Positions 35,142 through 45,849 of a stretch of DNA of 64,000 bases are shown here, piece by piece (within the stretch, counting starts at the first letter, position 1; every line of letters begins with the position of its first letter). This stretch comes from Cheiracanthium punctorium. Its lineage: Eukaryota > Arthropoda > Arachnida > Araneae > Cheiracanthiidae. Under the pieces are notes generated by a model. The model ran no database searches. It saw nothing but the letters and a program-made list of their open reading frames with translations, and was not told the DNA's origin. The translations under genes and the position numbers were made by a program. The stretch covers positions 701,366-765,365 of the forward strand of contig JAWZYV010019936.1 in the NCBI GenBank assembly GCA_038373885.1, in the 5' to 3' direction.

Positions 35142-35910
35142 GCATTCGTAAACGCCAAACGAGTTGCACTCGTGCAACGAGTTTCTATCTAAGGTGTTCG
35201 TAAAGGAAATTGAGTGCATTCAGTTTAAAAACTAGAGCGTTCGTATACAAAACTGAGTGCGATTCCTTTCAAACGAAGTAAACTGAAAGCATATCAAGTT
35301 CGTTCAGTTGTTTAGAAGATACAGTTGCTGCACGTTGTTGCTGTTTTCAAATGGCGTCCGCTGTTATGGAAAAGTATGTTGTTGTGAAAAGCATTTTAAG
35401 TTTCCTAAAGCTGCAAATATTATTTTTTCGAGGAGGAAATTCATGCGTACGTTAAAAAATGCTACGAAGGTACATAATTTTCAAAGGTTTCTTCTATTTT
35501 TCTTCAATTTTCTTCTATTTTTCATTTTAGCAAATTCAAAAATGCATATTTTAGTGTCGAGATTGAAGTTGATTTAAACCGTTATTAGCGAAATTTGAAC
35601 TTCTCTTGCTCAATACTTTTGAAAAAATGAAGGTTAAGTTGAAATTTCTAAATTTTGATTGGTGCACTTCAATGATGGCTATTCTTTCTTTTAAAAATCC
35701 TGCTGTTTTTATATTATGTACTAAAAACTCTCCTCAGCAAAATGAACGCATTCGCGAATTGTAAACAAATACGTCTCCTAGGTGACGAAACTAAATAAAC
35801 TGAAGTTGTTCATAAAGTCAAAGGAAACTGATAACCACTGGCAGCACTAAACACACGCATTCCAGTTTTCTTACGAAACCTCGTGCAACGAGTTAGTCGT
35901 TTAGGAATGC
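35142..35910. mobile_element. TIR element of uncertain superfamily
   Basis: The ends are inverted over about 31 bp with ~7 mismatches: left gcattcgtaaacgccaaacg, right reverse complement gcattcctaaacgactaact. Just inside the left end is a perfect small hairpin gttgcac-tc-gtgcaac (35163-35178). The interior holds an 89-codon frame at 35308-35577 without a recognised domain; an ATG at 35351 opens a short MASAVMEK frame. TIR style is reminiscent of PIF/Harbinger, but a 3-bp target duplication is not clear. Confidence 0.6.
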
Positions 35911-36064
35911 AGCCATTGATTCAGTGTTGGAATACTCGTTAGAATAGAAATTGAGCAATAATTTTTCATCCTCCTAATATTTTTCGTAATTCGTTTGTTT
36001 CTGCAAAGCTACACGAGGGCTACCTACCTAGGGGGGAGGGTTGCGTTTGGCTGAGAACTTTAAA

Positions 36065-36215
36065 GGCTTCTAATGTGTTTTCATGTTACATCTGGAGAAA
36101 ACCTCCAGATCGTTAGAACGAGAGCCGCACGATAGGGCAGAACCCAAGACCTTCACACTTTAGCCATTCACCAATGTTTAGTGTCTTGCCCACTCGACCA
36201 CTGTTCACCGTAATT
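36065..36215 (-). mobile_element. tRNA-derived SINE remnant (minus)
   Basis: On the minus strand an A-box-like tggtcgagtgg is followed by a weak B-box-like gggttctgccc, then a 3' module ggttttctccagatgtaaca that resembles the body of the SINE at 11.1 kb and the fragment at 42817-42965. The B box has lost the GTTCRA core, so it is an old or divergent copy. Confidence 0.55.
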
Positions 36216-38559
36216 CATTCCAAGTACTAAAGCTCTATCTTCACTACTAAGCATCTACACGTCTGTTCCTGATCATCTTCGATACTTTCTACTCAGTGGG
36301 CTTGGTACCGCACTGGTCAACCCGTGCAGCTTGTAGGATCAAAGAGGAAAAATGTGTTCCGATCTTATCTTTACGTAAATAGCTAAAATTGTGTAAATAA
36401 CCGTCAATTACTGCTTAAGTATGGCGCTTGTACAAGAAGCCGTGTATGTAAAAGAAAAAAGAAATAATACCTTTGATATACTTGTAATAGAACCAAAATT
36501 AAACAAAATGATTTAAGATCATAGAGAGAGATTCCTTACAAAGTACAGTCATTTCTTCCGTATTCGCGCTGGTGGGTAGTGTCTTTAGGTGCGAGCACTT
36601 TGTTTACCAAGTCAACGGAGTTAGTCTCTGAATGTGACGATCGGGAAATCTGTATATTTCGCGCAAGTAACTTCATCAGACCACCTACAGCTTCCTTCTT
36701 CCTTTTACTAAGCACGTTAAAGCATATGTATGATTGAGCATATGTTTCATGAACACGAATATTTCAGTCGTGTTGAGAAAACAGTTTTCTTGAACCAACA
36801 AAAATCTCCGATTGATATAGAGCGCGGGACCAAACTTGATTGGTCTAAGAACAACCAACGATCGATTTCAGATATTCTAGAATCACAAGAACGGATTTTT
36901 TTTTCTTAAGAAAATTCATGATTGGTGAGGAGTATACTCAATATGTTTACATTTCACTTATTTTCACTACTTTTCATAACTAAGAACGAAAAAAAACTAT
37001 ATAGTCTGGAAAAAAAATAATATTAATCTTAAAATTATTCTTTATTACAATGTCACAATCCATTGTTGTTTCAAAATACAAAAGATTGTGAAACAGGTAA
37101 AAATCTTCTAGCATTCAAAACAAGCAAATGGTTGTTTTACAGAGTTTTAAATTTGGTCTCGAAACAAAATTACAAAGGGAGAGAATATGATTGATTTTCG
37201 ATACTTGGATTTATTGTAAGCCTGCCCTGGATAATTAAGTTTATCAAAGAAAATCATCGTACATCAGTCTATTTTAACTTATCAGTTTTAAACTGAGCTA
37301 GTGAGAACTCCTCTCTATGAGTCAGTCATTTCGACAATAAACGGGTAATATGGACAGAATGTGTAAAATGTTGGACATCGTCTCCAGCAAAGGACACCAA
37401 CTCCAGCAAATCAATTTTTAAGATTTGTTTTACAAATTTGTTTCATAGAATCAATAGAATTTTTAAAAATATTTTTCAGTTGGATTGCTGAGTTCTTTAA
37501 CTTACATGAATTTAAACAAATTAGCTACATTTAAAAATTCAGATGTTTTGTTTATAATATTTTGTACAGATAATTTATTTGCAGTCAGTCACTCTACTCG
37601 CTTACGACAGCCACATGTGCTGGAGAGCCGATCTATGGCCATGGCCACCTCTGATGTAATGACTTGAAACCGTTTGTTGAATTCATAATATAAGAATTTT
37701 AAAATGCTTGCTTGAATCAGCAAAATATTTTCTTTTATTTTAAGGTAAGTATTTGGCTAAAATTAACAAATGTTTTGTTGATTTACAAAGTTATTTCCCT
37801 GAAAGTATAAATAGATTGATTTGTTTGCAATTACATGAAATCATACACAAAAATGGTAACATAAAATTATAAACTGAAAAACGCATAAATTGCCGAATAT
37901 ATGAAGAGAACTGCTGCAGACTTTTTTTAAATTCAATTCACATTTCATGTAGTTATGAGCTTCAAAAATACGCATGCCCTATAAACTTGTTATTTTTTGC
38001 TTTTATAAGAAATTTCAATCATATTGCTTATATTTAGTTCGAATGGTTTTATTAAAAATTAAAAATAACTGATGTAGTAATTATTTTTTACATTTACTAC
38101 TTTAATTTTATTAATATATACTCTACACGAATTCTTTTTTTTTTTCGTGTATCATAAGTGATCCCAAAAGTTTGTATGAAATACATTTAATACAATCTTT
38201 ACTCTTTTAATTCAAACTTTTCTTCTCTCAATTAAGTCGCCGTAATATTGTTGTAAAAGCACTCGGCTCACTATTAATGACAAGATATGTAGCATCTTTT
38301 TAAATTCTGATAGTCTTAAGGTCTAATTCTGATAGTCTTAAAGTGCTTAATTTTAATTTCTCTTTTCTGGAACTTAAAAAACGGATAGAAGCACGAGCTC
38401 AAAGTTTCTAATCTAATTCGACATTTAGAGATATCTACCTCTTTCTCAAAGGACACTCTCTTTCAGAACTAAAAAGTTGGATGCTTAAGAGATTTACCGT
38501 CTGTTCCTTAGATAACGAAAAAATTTAATCAACGTCTGCCGATTTTGAGTGGCTTTTAT
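36216..38559. other. AT-rich stretch, nothing recognised
   Basis: No coding exon is identified. A short duplication (aattctgatagtcttaa at 38304 and 38325) lies near the hairpin that follows. Confidence 0.5.
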
Positions 38560-38629
38560 CAGACTGTAATTGAAAGGAAATATGAGGCACTGTTACTGAT
38601 GTCTCATCCTTCCTTTCAATTACAGTCTG
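38560..38629 (+). ncRNA. long hairpin, pre-miRNA-like
   Basis: cagactgtaattgaaagga (38560-38578) is perfectly complementary to tcctttcaattacagtctg (38611-38629), 19 bp. A 3-by-3 internal mismatch and a further inner stem (atgag with ctcat) leave a loop of about 16 nt. The 70-nt overall size, two-step stem and single loop resemble an animal microRNA precursor. No known miRNA seed is recognised. A small inverted-repeat element is the main alternative. Confidence 0.4.
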
Positions 38630-38924
38630 CTCGTCTGTTTAAAGCAGCTTCATAGAGAGTTCCTACCAGCATTCTCTTAGAACTAAGTGCAATAACATCT
38701 ATAAATATATATCGGATGCACAAGAGAAGATAGGTGTTTTGATTTGCCGATACACACGTGAACAATGCAAATACAATGAAACGTTAAATATTCAACGTGA
38801 TTACAAATTAGTACTTAAAAGCATTATAATAAATGTGAAGCATGATGATGATGATAATAATTAGATGATAAATTTAAAAAAAAACATTATTTAAATTTAA
38901 AAAATATTTATATGAGATGAAGGG

Positions 38925-39005
38925 TGGTGCACCAGTAATTGACACTTGGCCAGATAATTTATTATAATAAGCTTTTATTTCGGAATTGTTTTTAAAAGGT
39001 GCTAT
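38925..39005 (+). repeat. small dispersed repeat
   Basis: The words 'caccagtaattgacactt' and 'ataataagcttttatttcgga' recur at 39330-39375 (first part) and, more diverged, at 40770-40840 ('agtaactgagac', 'taataagcttttatttcaga'). The family A element at 39540-40750 sits between two of these copies. Confidence 0.6.
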
Positions 39006-39699
39006 CTACAACCAATCTAGATATCTGTCTTCAATTTCATGCATTTTTTTTTACCTCCAGAGGGTTTCAGGTAACATAAATTGAGATTTTAAACTCGGTG
39101 TTAAAGAAAAGTCTGATTCTCTGCAGCTGGCTTAATCCTGATATTAAAATTAGTTCCTTATCAAACTGTTTCTATTTGAAACATATTTCCTTTATGGAAA
39201 TCAATATAAACTAAATTGTATCAGATAATAGTACATAGAAATCAGTCTGTAGATTTTTTTCAATAAATGAAATTATTTATTTATTTGTTTAAGATGAGGT
39301 GGCAATTACTAAATGGTGATATAGTTTCACCAGTAATTGACACTTATGTTTAGTTATTTGTGTTTCGGTAAAGTTCATAATAATAATTGCATAAAATTCC
39401 TGGGAAATGCTGTGAATATCTATTCAGAATGTTATGCATTTAGATAATTTTCAGTATCTTGTTTTCCCAAAAGGCGGTAACACGCTTTTATTCTTTATCT
39501 ATTAAAGTGGGCAGTGTAAGCTGAAAAAATATTTAAAACTAGCTGCGTGCCCGTTCTTCGCACGGTAGGAAACGAAAAATTTCCTCACATGTGTAATTCG
39601 AATTAATTCCAGTGATGTGGAATCTAGAAAAAGCAAAATTATTTCACTCTTAAAATTTTCGTCATATGTGTAATAACCTGAGATCATTGCAGTATAATG

Positions 39700-39720
39700 A
39701 CACACACACACACACACACA
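39700..39720. repeat. (CA)n microsatellite followed by poly-A
   Basis: About 10 CA units, then about 15 A. Confidence 0.95.
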
Positions 39721-40681
39721 GAAAAAAAAAAAAAAACTATGTCAGCGACATTCGGTATCAAAAAAGTGAAAATGGACCATTTGCAGTGAACTTCTCACTT
39801 TCAAAATGTCTTATTTCCTCAGACATGCTGTCTTTTAGATTCACGTTTTAGCGTTAAATACCTCAGACACTACATGAAATGGACATTTTTTTTAATTTTA
39901 AAAATACGTCACCCTCTCTTGCAACCCTTTACAAAAAGAAAAGAGATAAGAGATAAGACTGCGCTATTTATAAAGGCTTTAAAATTGTTTTTCTAGATTA
40001 TGCAGTTTAATTTTTCTTCTCACAAATAAATCCAGTATTTATAAAAGGAAATCGAGGCCAAGCAAATAAATCGTCTGCTCGCGGGACCCGTTTTTAATAA
40101 TTTTTTTCAACTGGCAATTTTAATCATTGTTACTGTATCCATGACAACCAAACCGCAAGATATCAAACCGAAATTATAAGCAGGTGCTACTGAAATGAAA
40201 ATCCTTCTTTACTTAAAAATTCGTAAAAATTCTCCTAATTTATATTTTCCCTCCGTTCTTCTTTTAAAAGTGGGCGAATTGTGTGCTCCGTCTTTTGCCG
40301 AAATATAAAAAATTATGACAGATAGAATTCAAGATGCAGCAGTTTTAAAAATATTTTACAAAAGTCAGCGTCAAATTTAATTTTATTTGAAAAATTCCCA
40401 AAAATCTTTAAATTATGTTACAGTCCTAACAAACAGTTTTTAAAAGAAAATTTTCTCCTCTATACGATGATGTAACTATCGTTTTCTTGCGAGTGCAATT
40501 ACCGGCGTTATTATGTATTACGCAAGAAAAATCGCTAAAAATCGGACAAAACATAAAATAAAACATTTTCTAATTCGAATTTCCAAAAAATCGCTTCGAG
40601 GTGTATCGAGACCCGTCTTGGAGAATTTCCGTAGAAAATTTGGTAGGTCTACGATCACCCGTTTCAGAGCTACGCGAGACG

Positions 40682-40708
40682 CAGACAGACAGACAGACAG
40701 ACAGACAA
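40682..40708. repeat. (CAGA)n microsatellite
   Basis: About six tetranucleotide units in the 3' terminus of the family A copy. Confidence 0.95.
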
Positions 40709-41252
40709 ACTAACGGACAGTTTACACATTGTTTTATTTATATAGATAAGGTGGGAGGAAAGACTAGGTTAGCTCAGTAACTGAGACTTTACGAGATATT
40801 TTATTGTAATAAGCTTTTATTTCAGAACTTTTATCAAATAGTGATATATAGTAAGGATTTAGAATTTAGACATTTATTAGCACTTGAGAGTGCTATTTCT
40901 TTCAATCACGGGTTTTTTGTCTACGCGAGCCCGTCGAGTCACTTTTCAATTTTTGTTGATTTTAGGGACTTGGGTAGGGTTTTCTTCAGATTTCAAACTA
41001 TATTCTAGCATTTTGTGTGGTTTTAGTTGTGCACCTCCCCTTTTTGTCTCAATCGAATGGATAGTTTATGTACAGGACCGCCCAAAAGATTCGAAATACA
41101 TTACGCTCTATGGGCCGAAATTCATTAAACTAGAATATCTCAAAAACTATTACGCGTAGAATGTTGAAACTTTATATTTAGGATTGTTGTAACATCTTGT
41201 TGTCCACCTCCCCTTTCGGTTCTATTCGACTGGATAGTTTATATACAGGACC

Positions 41253-41326
41253 CAGGCACGTAGCCAGGAAAATTTTTCGGGGAGGGGATATGCGCCTGGA
41301 AAATTTTTCGGGAGATGGGGATATGA
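41253..41326. mobile_element. hAT-type miniature, right end lost
   Basis: The left TIR caggcacgtagccagg follows acaggacc (41245-41252), the same target as the intact copy at 41502. The right TIR and right target duplication are missing; sequence passes straight into 'gaccgcccaaaag'. Confidence 0.8.
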
Positions 41327-41501
41327 CCGCCCAAAAGATTCGAAATACATTACGCTCTATGGGCCGAAATTCATTAAACTCGCATATCTCAAAAACTATT
41401 GGGCGTAGAATGTTGAAACTTTATCTTTAGGATTGTTGTAACATCTTGTTGTCCACCTCCCCTTTCGGTTCCATTCGACTGGATAGTTTATCTACAGGAC
41501 C

Positions 41502-41672
41502 CAGGCGCGTAGCCAGGAAATTTTTTCGGGGGGGGGGGGGATATGCGCCTGGAAATTTTTTCGGGGGTGGGATATGAACTTATATGTGCATAAATAGACG
41601 GAATTTCATCACTAATCCAAAAATTTCGGGGGGGGGGATATATCCCGATATCACCCCCTGGCTACGCCCCTG
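41502..41672. mobile_element. hAT-type miniature with perfect 8-bp target duplication
   Basis: 171 bp bounded by caggcgcgtagccagg and its inverse cctggctacgcccctg. Flanked by the direct repeat acaggacc at 41494-41501 and 41673-41680. The interior holds G runs and 'aatagacggaatttcatcac'. There is no coding capacity. The CAGGGGCGTAGCCAGG-type ends and 8-bp duplication are hAT hallmarks. Confidence 0.95.
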
Positions 41673-42060
41673 ACAGGACCGCCTAAAAGATTCAAAATAC
41701 ATTACGCTCTATGGGCCGAAATTCATCAAAGCGTTTTTTAGAGGTATTGAGCTATTTCAAACGACTCAGAAGTGATATATGCTGTTAAGAGTTACAAAAT
41801 GAATTTCTCCATTAAAAGAAGTGTCTTTATCATTTATAGTTCAGCTACAGGAGCACTCAAAAGATTTCCAATACATTATGGTCAATGGCAATTTTAGGGG
41901 CATTCATCCACTTCAAGCACAATACCGTCCTACCATATAAGTTAGGTAATGGTCCGACCACGGTCACGTGCCTACCTCAAGAACTACGCCAAAAGTCGCC
42001 AAGTTTGGCGACTTTTGTTGTACGTGTATGTATTTAACTCTCAAATCTCAAAACATTTTA

Positions 42061-42816
42061 GTCGGAGAATGTTGTAACCTTTTTTTTCTGTGTGTCCTTT
42101 TGTTTACATTTCTCACCTTCCTGCCTTGTGTCGGAGGGTGTTTTTGAAGTCAAAGAAGGGCCTACTCCTTGTACCACCCGAAACGTACGTCTTGCACTTT
42201 GTTTTTATGGTATATGTGTGTTTTAGAAAAGTTTTTTTTTTTCATTTTATTTTCATATTAACATGAACACAAGCTTTTTTGAGCGTTTTCTTAACCACTC
42301 AAAGATACTCAGACCTGTGCATTCAGTCTCCCCACACCATTACCTTAAAAACAGTAGGTGTCCCATTTTGAGGAAGAAAATAAATACACTCTTACCAAAA
42401 AAGTAGTAGATGTCCCTTTCTGAAGGAAAAAATAAATGGTCACGTCAAGTATGTGTGACATTTTGATAAGGAAATAAGAGTACCGTTCCAGTTTCTCCTG
42501 ATGTAAAATGAACTTTACATGTACATTCTATTTTTGGATTATAAGTTCAACTCAATTGTATTGTTGAGTATTTCAAAATAGGCCATGACTCTTTCTAACT
42601 GAAAAAATATTAAGCTTCATTTTTTTACAAATGTTTCGTCGCTCATAATTTAGAAGGGTTGTAAAATAAGATCCTGGAAGTTATTCGCGATTTTAAAAGG
42701 CTCCCCCCCCCTCCCCCCAAATTCTTTCCTTAAAATGATTGTGGGATTTTTCCGCGTCACATTTTCTCTTCATAGATTGCTAACCAAATCTGTGCATGGG
42801 GGAGGACTTTTTATGC
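42061..42816. other. AT-rich stretch, nothing recognised
   Basis: Two similar lines (tacactcttaccaaaaaagt near 42387 and 'tgtccc.ttctgaaggaa' near 42411) hint at a short diverged duplication. No gene is seen. Confidence 0.45.
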
Positions 42817-42965
42817 GGTTCTCACGTGTGTTCAGGTTACATCTGGCGAAAACCACCCAATGGGAGTCGTATGACGACATCTGAGGACAATGACTCACTG
42901 TACTGTACAGGACGGCCCACGGCTGTTCCAGGCATTCATCCATTCAACACAGTGCTGCGAACAGA
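42817..42965 (-). mobile_element. SINE 3' module fragment (minus)
   Basis: The minus strand contains 'ggttttcgccagatgtaacctga', matching the SINE remnant at 36065-36215. The tRNA-like head is not clear. Confidence 0.5.
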
Positions 42966-43153
42966 GTCTGAAGACATTCGGAGGCCCTAGGCCAAACACT
43001 CTTTGGGGGACCCTATACGGTCATACCTAGTTGATACATATTATCACAGGGACACATTTTCGTTTCAACCAAGGAGGGGGGGGGGGCTTTGTTCAGATTT
43101 TTAACTTAAAGTACATAAAATTCGAATGCTCATAAGTTGTGCTTCAGATGAGG

Positions 43154-44016
43154 CAGGGCCATAACCAGGATGAAATGTTAGGTAGGGCTTTGAATCTAGT
43201 TAGGGGGCTGACCGAATATAAGTATTAGTAATCGAGGGGCGAGGGAAGAGACTGTTTTTCAATTTGTACATTTTTTTTAGAGTATTTGTTTCAGAAAACG
43301 CCGTATTTTTAAAATACTTAACATTCAATATGTTAATAAATTTTTCATTGAGATTGCATGAAAAATATTCAAATGAAAATTGACTGAAAAATCCATTTTA
43401 TTTATATTTCATTTTAAATATGTATGATAAAGCAAAATATAAATATTATATAGAGCGATCAGTTTAAAAGAGTGCCCGTTGACTTTTCTTATTACCTTTA
43501 AATCTGACGAATGTGGGAATTATACGATTTAGAGCACTGTTGGGGACTGTTACAACTTTATGTGTGAGGTAAAACCGAAACGGAGACACAGGTTACTTAA
43601 TCCTGTGTTCATTTTGTTTCTGAAAAATATAATTGAATTCCAATTTTTTACAGTATCAGTCTTCACAGCAAATGTTGAAAATATTCGTTGCCATTTTGAA
43701 TGCAACAGGAACACGTTGAAATTTTTAAGTTTTTACTCCCCTCGAAAGCTTTGCGTGGCAGTTTTGTGTTCTCGGAAAAATCCAAGATCAGATACTACAC
43801 GCAACCAAGAGCAGCAAAATAATTAACGGTATATATATATAGAAGTTTAGCAATTGTGATAAGAAATTCCCCCAAAACAATGGTTATTTTTAATGATGTA
43901 AAATATAACGATTGTTAAAAATCATTCATTTCTAAACAGTAGTATTTATCTATAAGCCTGCTAGGTAGGGCTCAGCCCCCATAACCCCCCCCCCTCTGGT
44001 TACGGCCGAGTCCCTG
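43154..44016. mobile_element. hAT-type non-autonomous element, nested
   Basis: The left end cagggccataaccaggatg and right end reverse complement cagggactcggccgtaacca share cagggc/ggccrtaaccag with a small insertion. It carries inside it a half-copy (43451-43825) of the mariner-type TIR element seen at 12.5 kb. The target duplication is not clear. Confidence 0.65.
43451..43825 (+). mobile_element. mariner-type TIR element, left half only
   Basis: Begins tagagcgatcagtttaaaag after TATA, and follows 12468-12830 for about 350 bp (blocks 'cttttcttattacc', 'actgttacaactttgtg' and 'gtttctgaaaaa'). The right TIR is not found. Confidence 0.7.
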
Positions 44017-44045
44017 AATGCTCCATCGTAGAATGCTTTAGACAC

Positions 44046-44237
44046 AGGGCCTGATGATGACCCACAGGGGCCCCGGCATGGATGAATTTGGGGACCCCCA
44101 TCTATGAAATTTGTTTGATTTTTCATAAAATTTTGAGATAAAAAAGAATGTCTCAGTACAACATTCGAAAATGGGTCCCTTTTGAGCCGGGGGCCCTGGG
44201 CAAAGTCCCGATTGGCCCATGCGATAATAAGGCCCCT
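44046..44237. mobile_element. hAT-type miniature with intact target duplication
   Basis: The direct repeat ctttagacac flanks it at 44036-44045 and 44238-44247, containing the expected 8-bp duplication. The ends are inverted: agggcctgatgatgac on the left and aggggccttattatcgc as the reverse complement of the right. ~190 bp, non-coding. Confidence 0.85.
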
Positions 44238-44450
44238 CTTTAGACACTAACATGGCAGTTCTTCCATCCCTGAATACAGTGTAAACAAGCACTTTAGCAC
44301 AGTTGAAAGCGTTGTAAAATAGCATCGATTTATGGATTGTCATTCATGTGTTTGCTCTATCATTTTTTGAGAGCTTAAAACTATTTTAATCCTTTTAGGG
44401 CCCCTAGGCCGAGGCGCAGTTGGCCTGAATGGTGACTGGGGTGCCTGGCT

Positions 44451-44937
44451 GTGAAGCATTCCAAGGAAGCGAGCCATCCGGTGACAGAATCTCATCGCAG
44501 AGACCGGAAGTGGATCGCTCCCTGCTGGAGGGTCACGGGATGCGTATGCCACGTCACTATCGAACAGCGGAGTGCAGGTGTCCGGAGAAAAAATTGACAT
44601 TCCATTCGTCCAAGAATGCAAACGCGCAGTCGTACGGTGATGAACGCTGCGTGTGCCTTGCCTAGGGAGGACGCATGCGCGGCTCGAGCGTTTCTTCAGA
44701 GAAGTAGCAGCCAAAGATGTACAGCTGTTGCTAAGTGCAATGGTGTTGAATATCCGATTGCATTGTCCAGGTGGTGGATGGACTCTTGACCCACCCAAGC
44801 TTCGGAAGTATGTCCACGCCATCATGACTGAACTGGGGTCTTCAACGACTGGCTCACAACGCAGCCCCTGGAATTTTACGAGAACCTCGGCAAGGCGAAC
44901 GAGTGCCTCGACAGAGCCGATACTTCTGGCATAACAG
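44451..44937 (+). pseudogene. GC-rich possible gene fragment, unrecognised
   Basis: Composition is clearly less AT-rich than the surroundings. The frame from 44653 reads RLERFFREVAAKDVQLLLSA, then a 'LDPPKLRKYVHAIMTELG' segment to about 44835. A one-base frame change then gives VFNDWLTTQPLEFYENLGKA and 'NECLDRADTSGIT' up to 44937, followed by gcaagt, a possible GC-type splice donor. Upstream in the first frame 'DAYATSLSNSGVQVSGEKI' runs into two stops. The amino-acid make-up looks protein-like, but I recognise no family. It could be a decayed host exon or an unrecognised transposon gene. A 161-codon minus-strand frame covers the same DNA (44340-44825) but enters the neighbouring element end and is less convincing. 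Confidence 0.3.
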
Positions 44938-44999
44938 GCAAGTGGTTCTCATTCTCTTAATGGCTTCGGGCCCGTTTTTCTTTTTGAGGGCTCCCGTAA

Positions 45000-45482
45000 C
45001 AGGGTTTCTACAGACCGGAAAGTCCGGAAATGAGTTTTGGTCAGGGATTTCTGTAAAAAAGTCAGGGAAATGAGCAGAAATGGAAGAAAGGTCAGGGAAA
45101 TGCAAGAAAAAATGAATTTTGCGGTAAAATCAAGAAAACATTGGTTGTTTGAACCTAAGTATAGAAATTGTTTTATTTTCATTTTCTCATTCAAGCTTAT
45201 AAATAATTTTAATGTGTTCTTCATGAGCCTATCTTGTGCAGTTGAAATAGGCTTCATTTTGTCCTAAATTATGATCCAACAGGGTTTTAGTTAGAATCCA
45301 GTGATGTCCAATGAGATTCTTGTGTAATTATGTAATTATTATTATTTCTAAAAAAAGGGTCAAAATAGAAAAATTATTAACTATAGGATGTAATGTTAAA
45401 AATAGAAACTCAAAATTCGGGAAAGCACGCTAGAGTCAGGAATGTCAGGGAAGCAAAAGCTGTGAAATCTGTAGAAACCCTG
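45000..45482. mobile_element. non-autonomous TIR element (hAT-like)
   Basis: The left end cagggtttctacagaccgga is the inverse of the right end ctgtagaaaccctg (45469-45482), 14 bp perfect. The interior repeats 'gtcagggaaatg' several times. The expected 8-bp target duplication is not evident. Confidence 0.8.
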
Positions 45483-45725
45483 TGTAAACGTTTTCCCACG
45501 TACTGATCTTTCTTCTAAGTTCGCTGTCCTGGTAGATTAGGATAGTTGTTATCCATGGACTCGAAAGCCTGACGCTCGCTGTAGGAAAATGCACTGTATT
45601 TTTGAAATGCACTGTAATTTTTTTGTGTGGATTTTATTTTATCTTATCGTTGTTAAGTGTACGTATCATTAATTTAACCTTTATATGACACTGTATTGGA
45701 ACTTGTATCTGGATTGTTGTCACAG

Positions 45726-45774
45726 TCCAACGACACCGGCAGGGGCTCCAGCAAAGTTCATGTTCGGCCGTCTG
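45726..45774 (+). other. candidate short exon
   Basis: gttgtcacag precedes 45726 and gtaagc follows 45774; the 49 bases between are GC-rich (tccaacgacaccggcagggg...). It could be an exon joined to the fragment at 44451-44937 across the element at 45000-45482. Prediction only; no protein family is recognised. Confidence 0.2.
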
Positions 45775-45849
45775 GTAAGCGTCTTAGCCGACGCCCCCGC
45801 TGGAGATTTGTAAGAGTGTCTCCTTACTGACGAATTGATGACGGAACAT

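Larger units (their letters stand above)
39540..40750 (+). repeat. dispersed repeat family A, longest copy
   Basis: Starts ctagctgcgtgcccgttctt (the same head as at 60016) and ends with (CAGA)n at 40682-40706 followed by tttatttatatagat. The right half (40190-40745) is the inverse-orientation match of copies at 3.1 and 8.1 kb. A (CA)n tract lies at 39700-39720. The consistent head and tail mark a mobile unit, probably a non-autonomous or decayed retroelement or rolling-circle element; the class cannot be settled by eye. Confidence 0.75.
40870..42060 (-). repeat. monomer-built repeat, minus-strand array with inserted miniature elements
   Basis: On the minus strand this holds, in order, the self-complementary aaaagtcgcc..ggcgactttt stretch (41990-42018), the 'ggtcggaccattacctaac' block, the 'gattcattttgta' block, and three 'ggcggtcctgtag' units (starts of the reverse units near 41080, 41330 and 41680). 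The units near 41330 and 41680 have a hAT-type miniature element inserted at the same internal site. Block order matches 50108-51160 followed by 23285-23800, which supports one long family consensus. Confidence 0.85.
42980..44450 (+). mobile_element. hAT-like element family X, copy 1, with nested insertions
   Basis: Left border cggaggccctaggcc...gaccctatacggtcat and right border gggcccctaggccgaggcgc parallel those of copy 2 at 46676-47218, and interior blocks (ttaacttaaagtacaca-like, 'tgcttcag', 'gaatacagtgtaa') are shared. Copy 1 is longer because at least two other miniature elements lie inside it (43154-44016, 44046-44237). Confidence 0.65.

Noticed and set aside
44340..44825. 161-codon minus-strand open frame
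   Set aside because: It runs across the border of a hAT-like element into GC-rich DNA; the C-terminal part is translated transposon terminus (RPTAPRPRGP). The overlapping plus-strand frames look more protein-like. No domain is seen.
45000..45482. 8-bp target duplication for this TIR element
   Set aside because: Flanks tcccgtaa and tgtaaacg do not match in register; the superfamily is left open.
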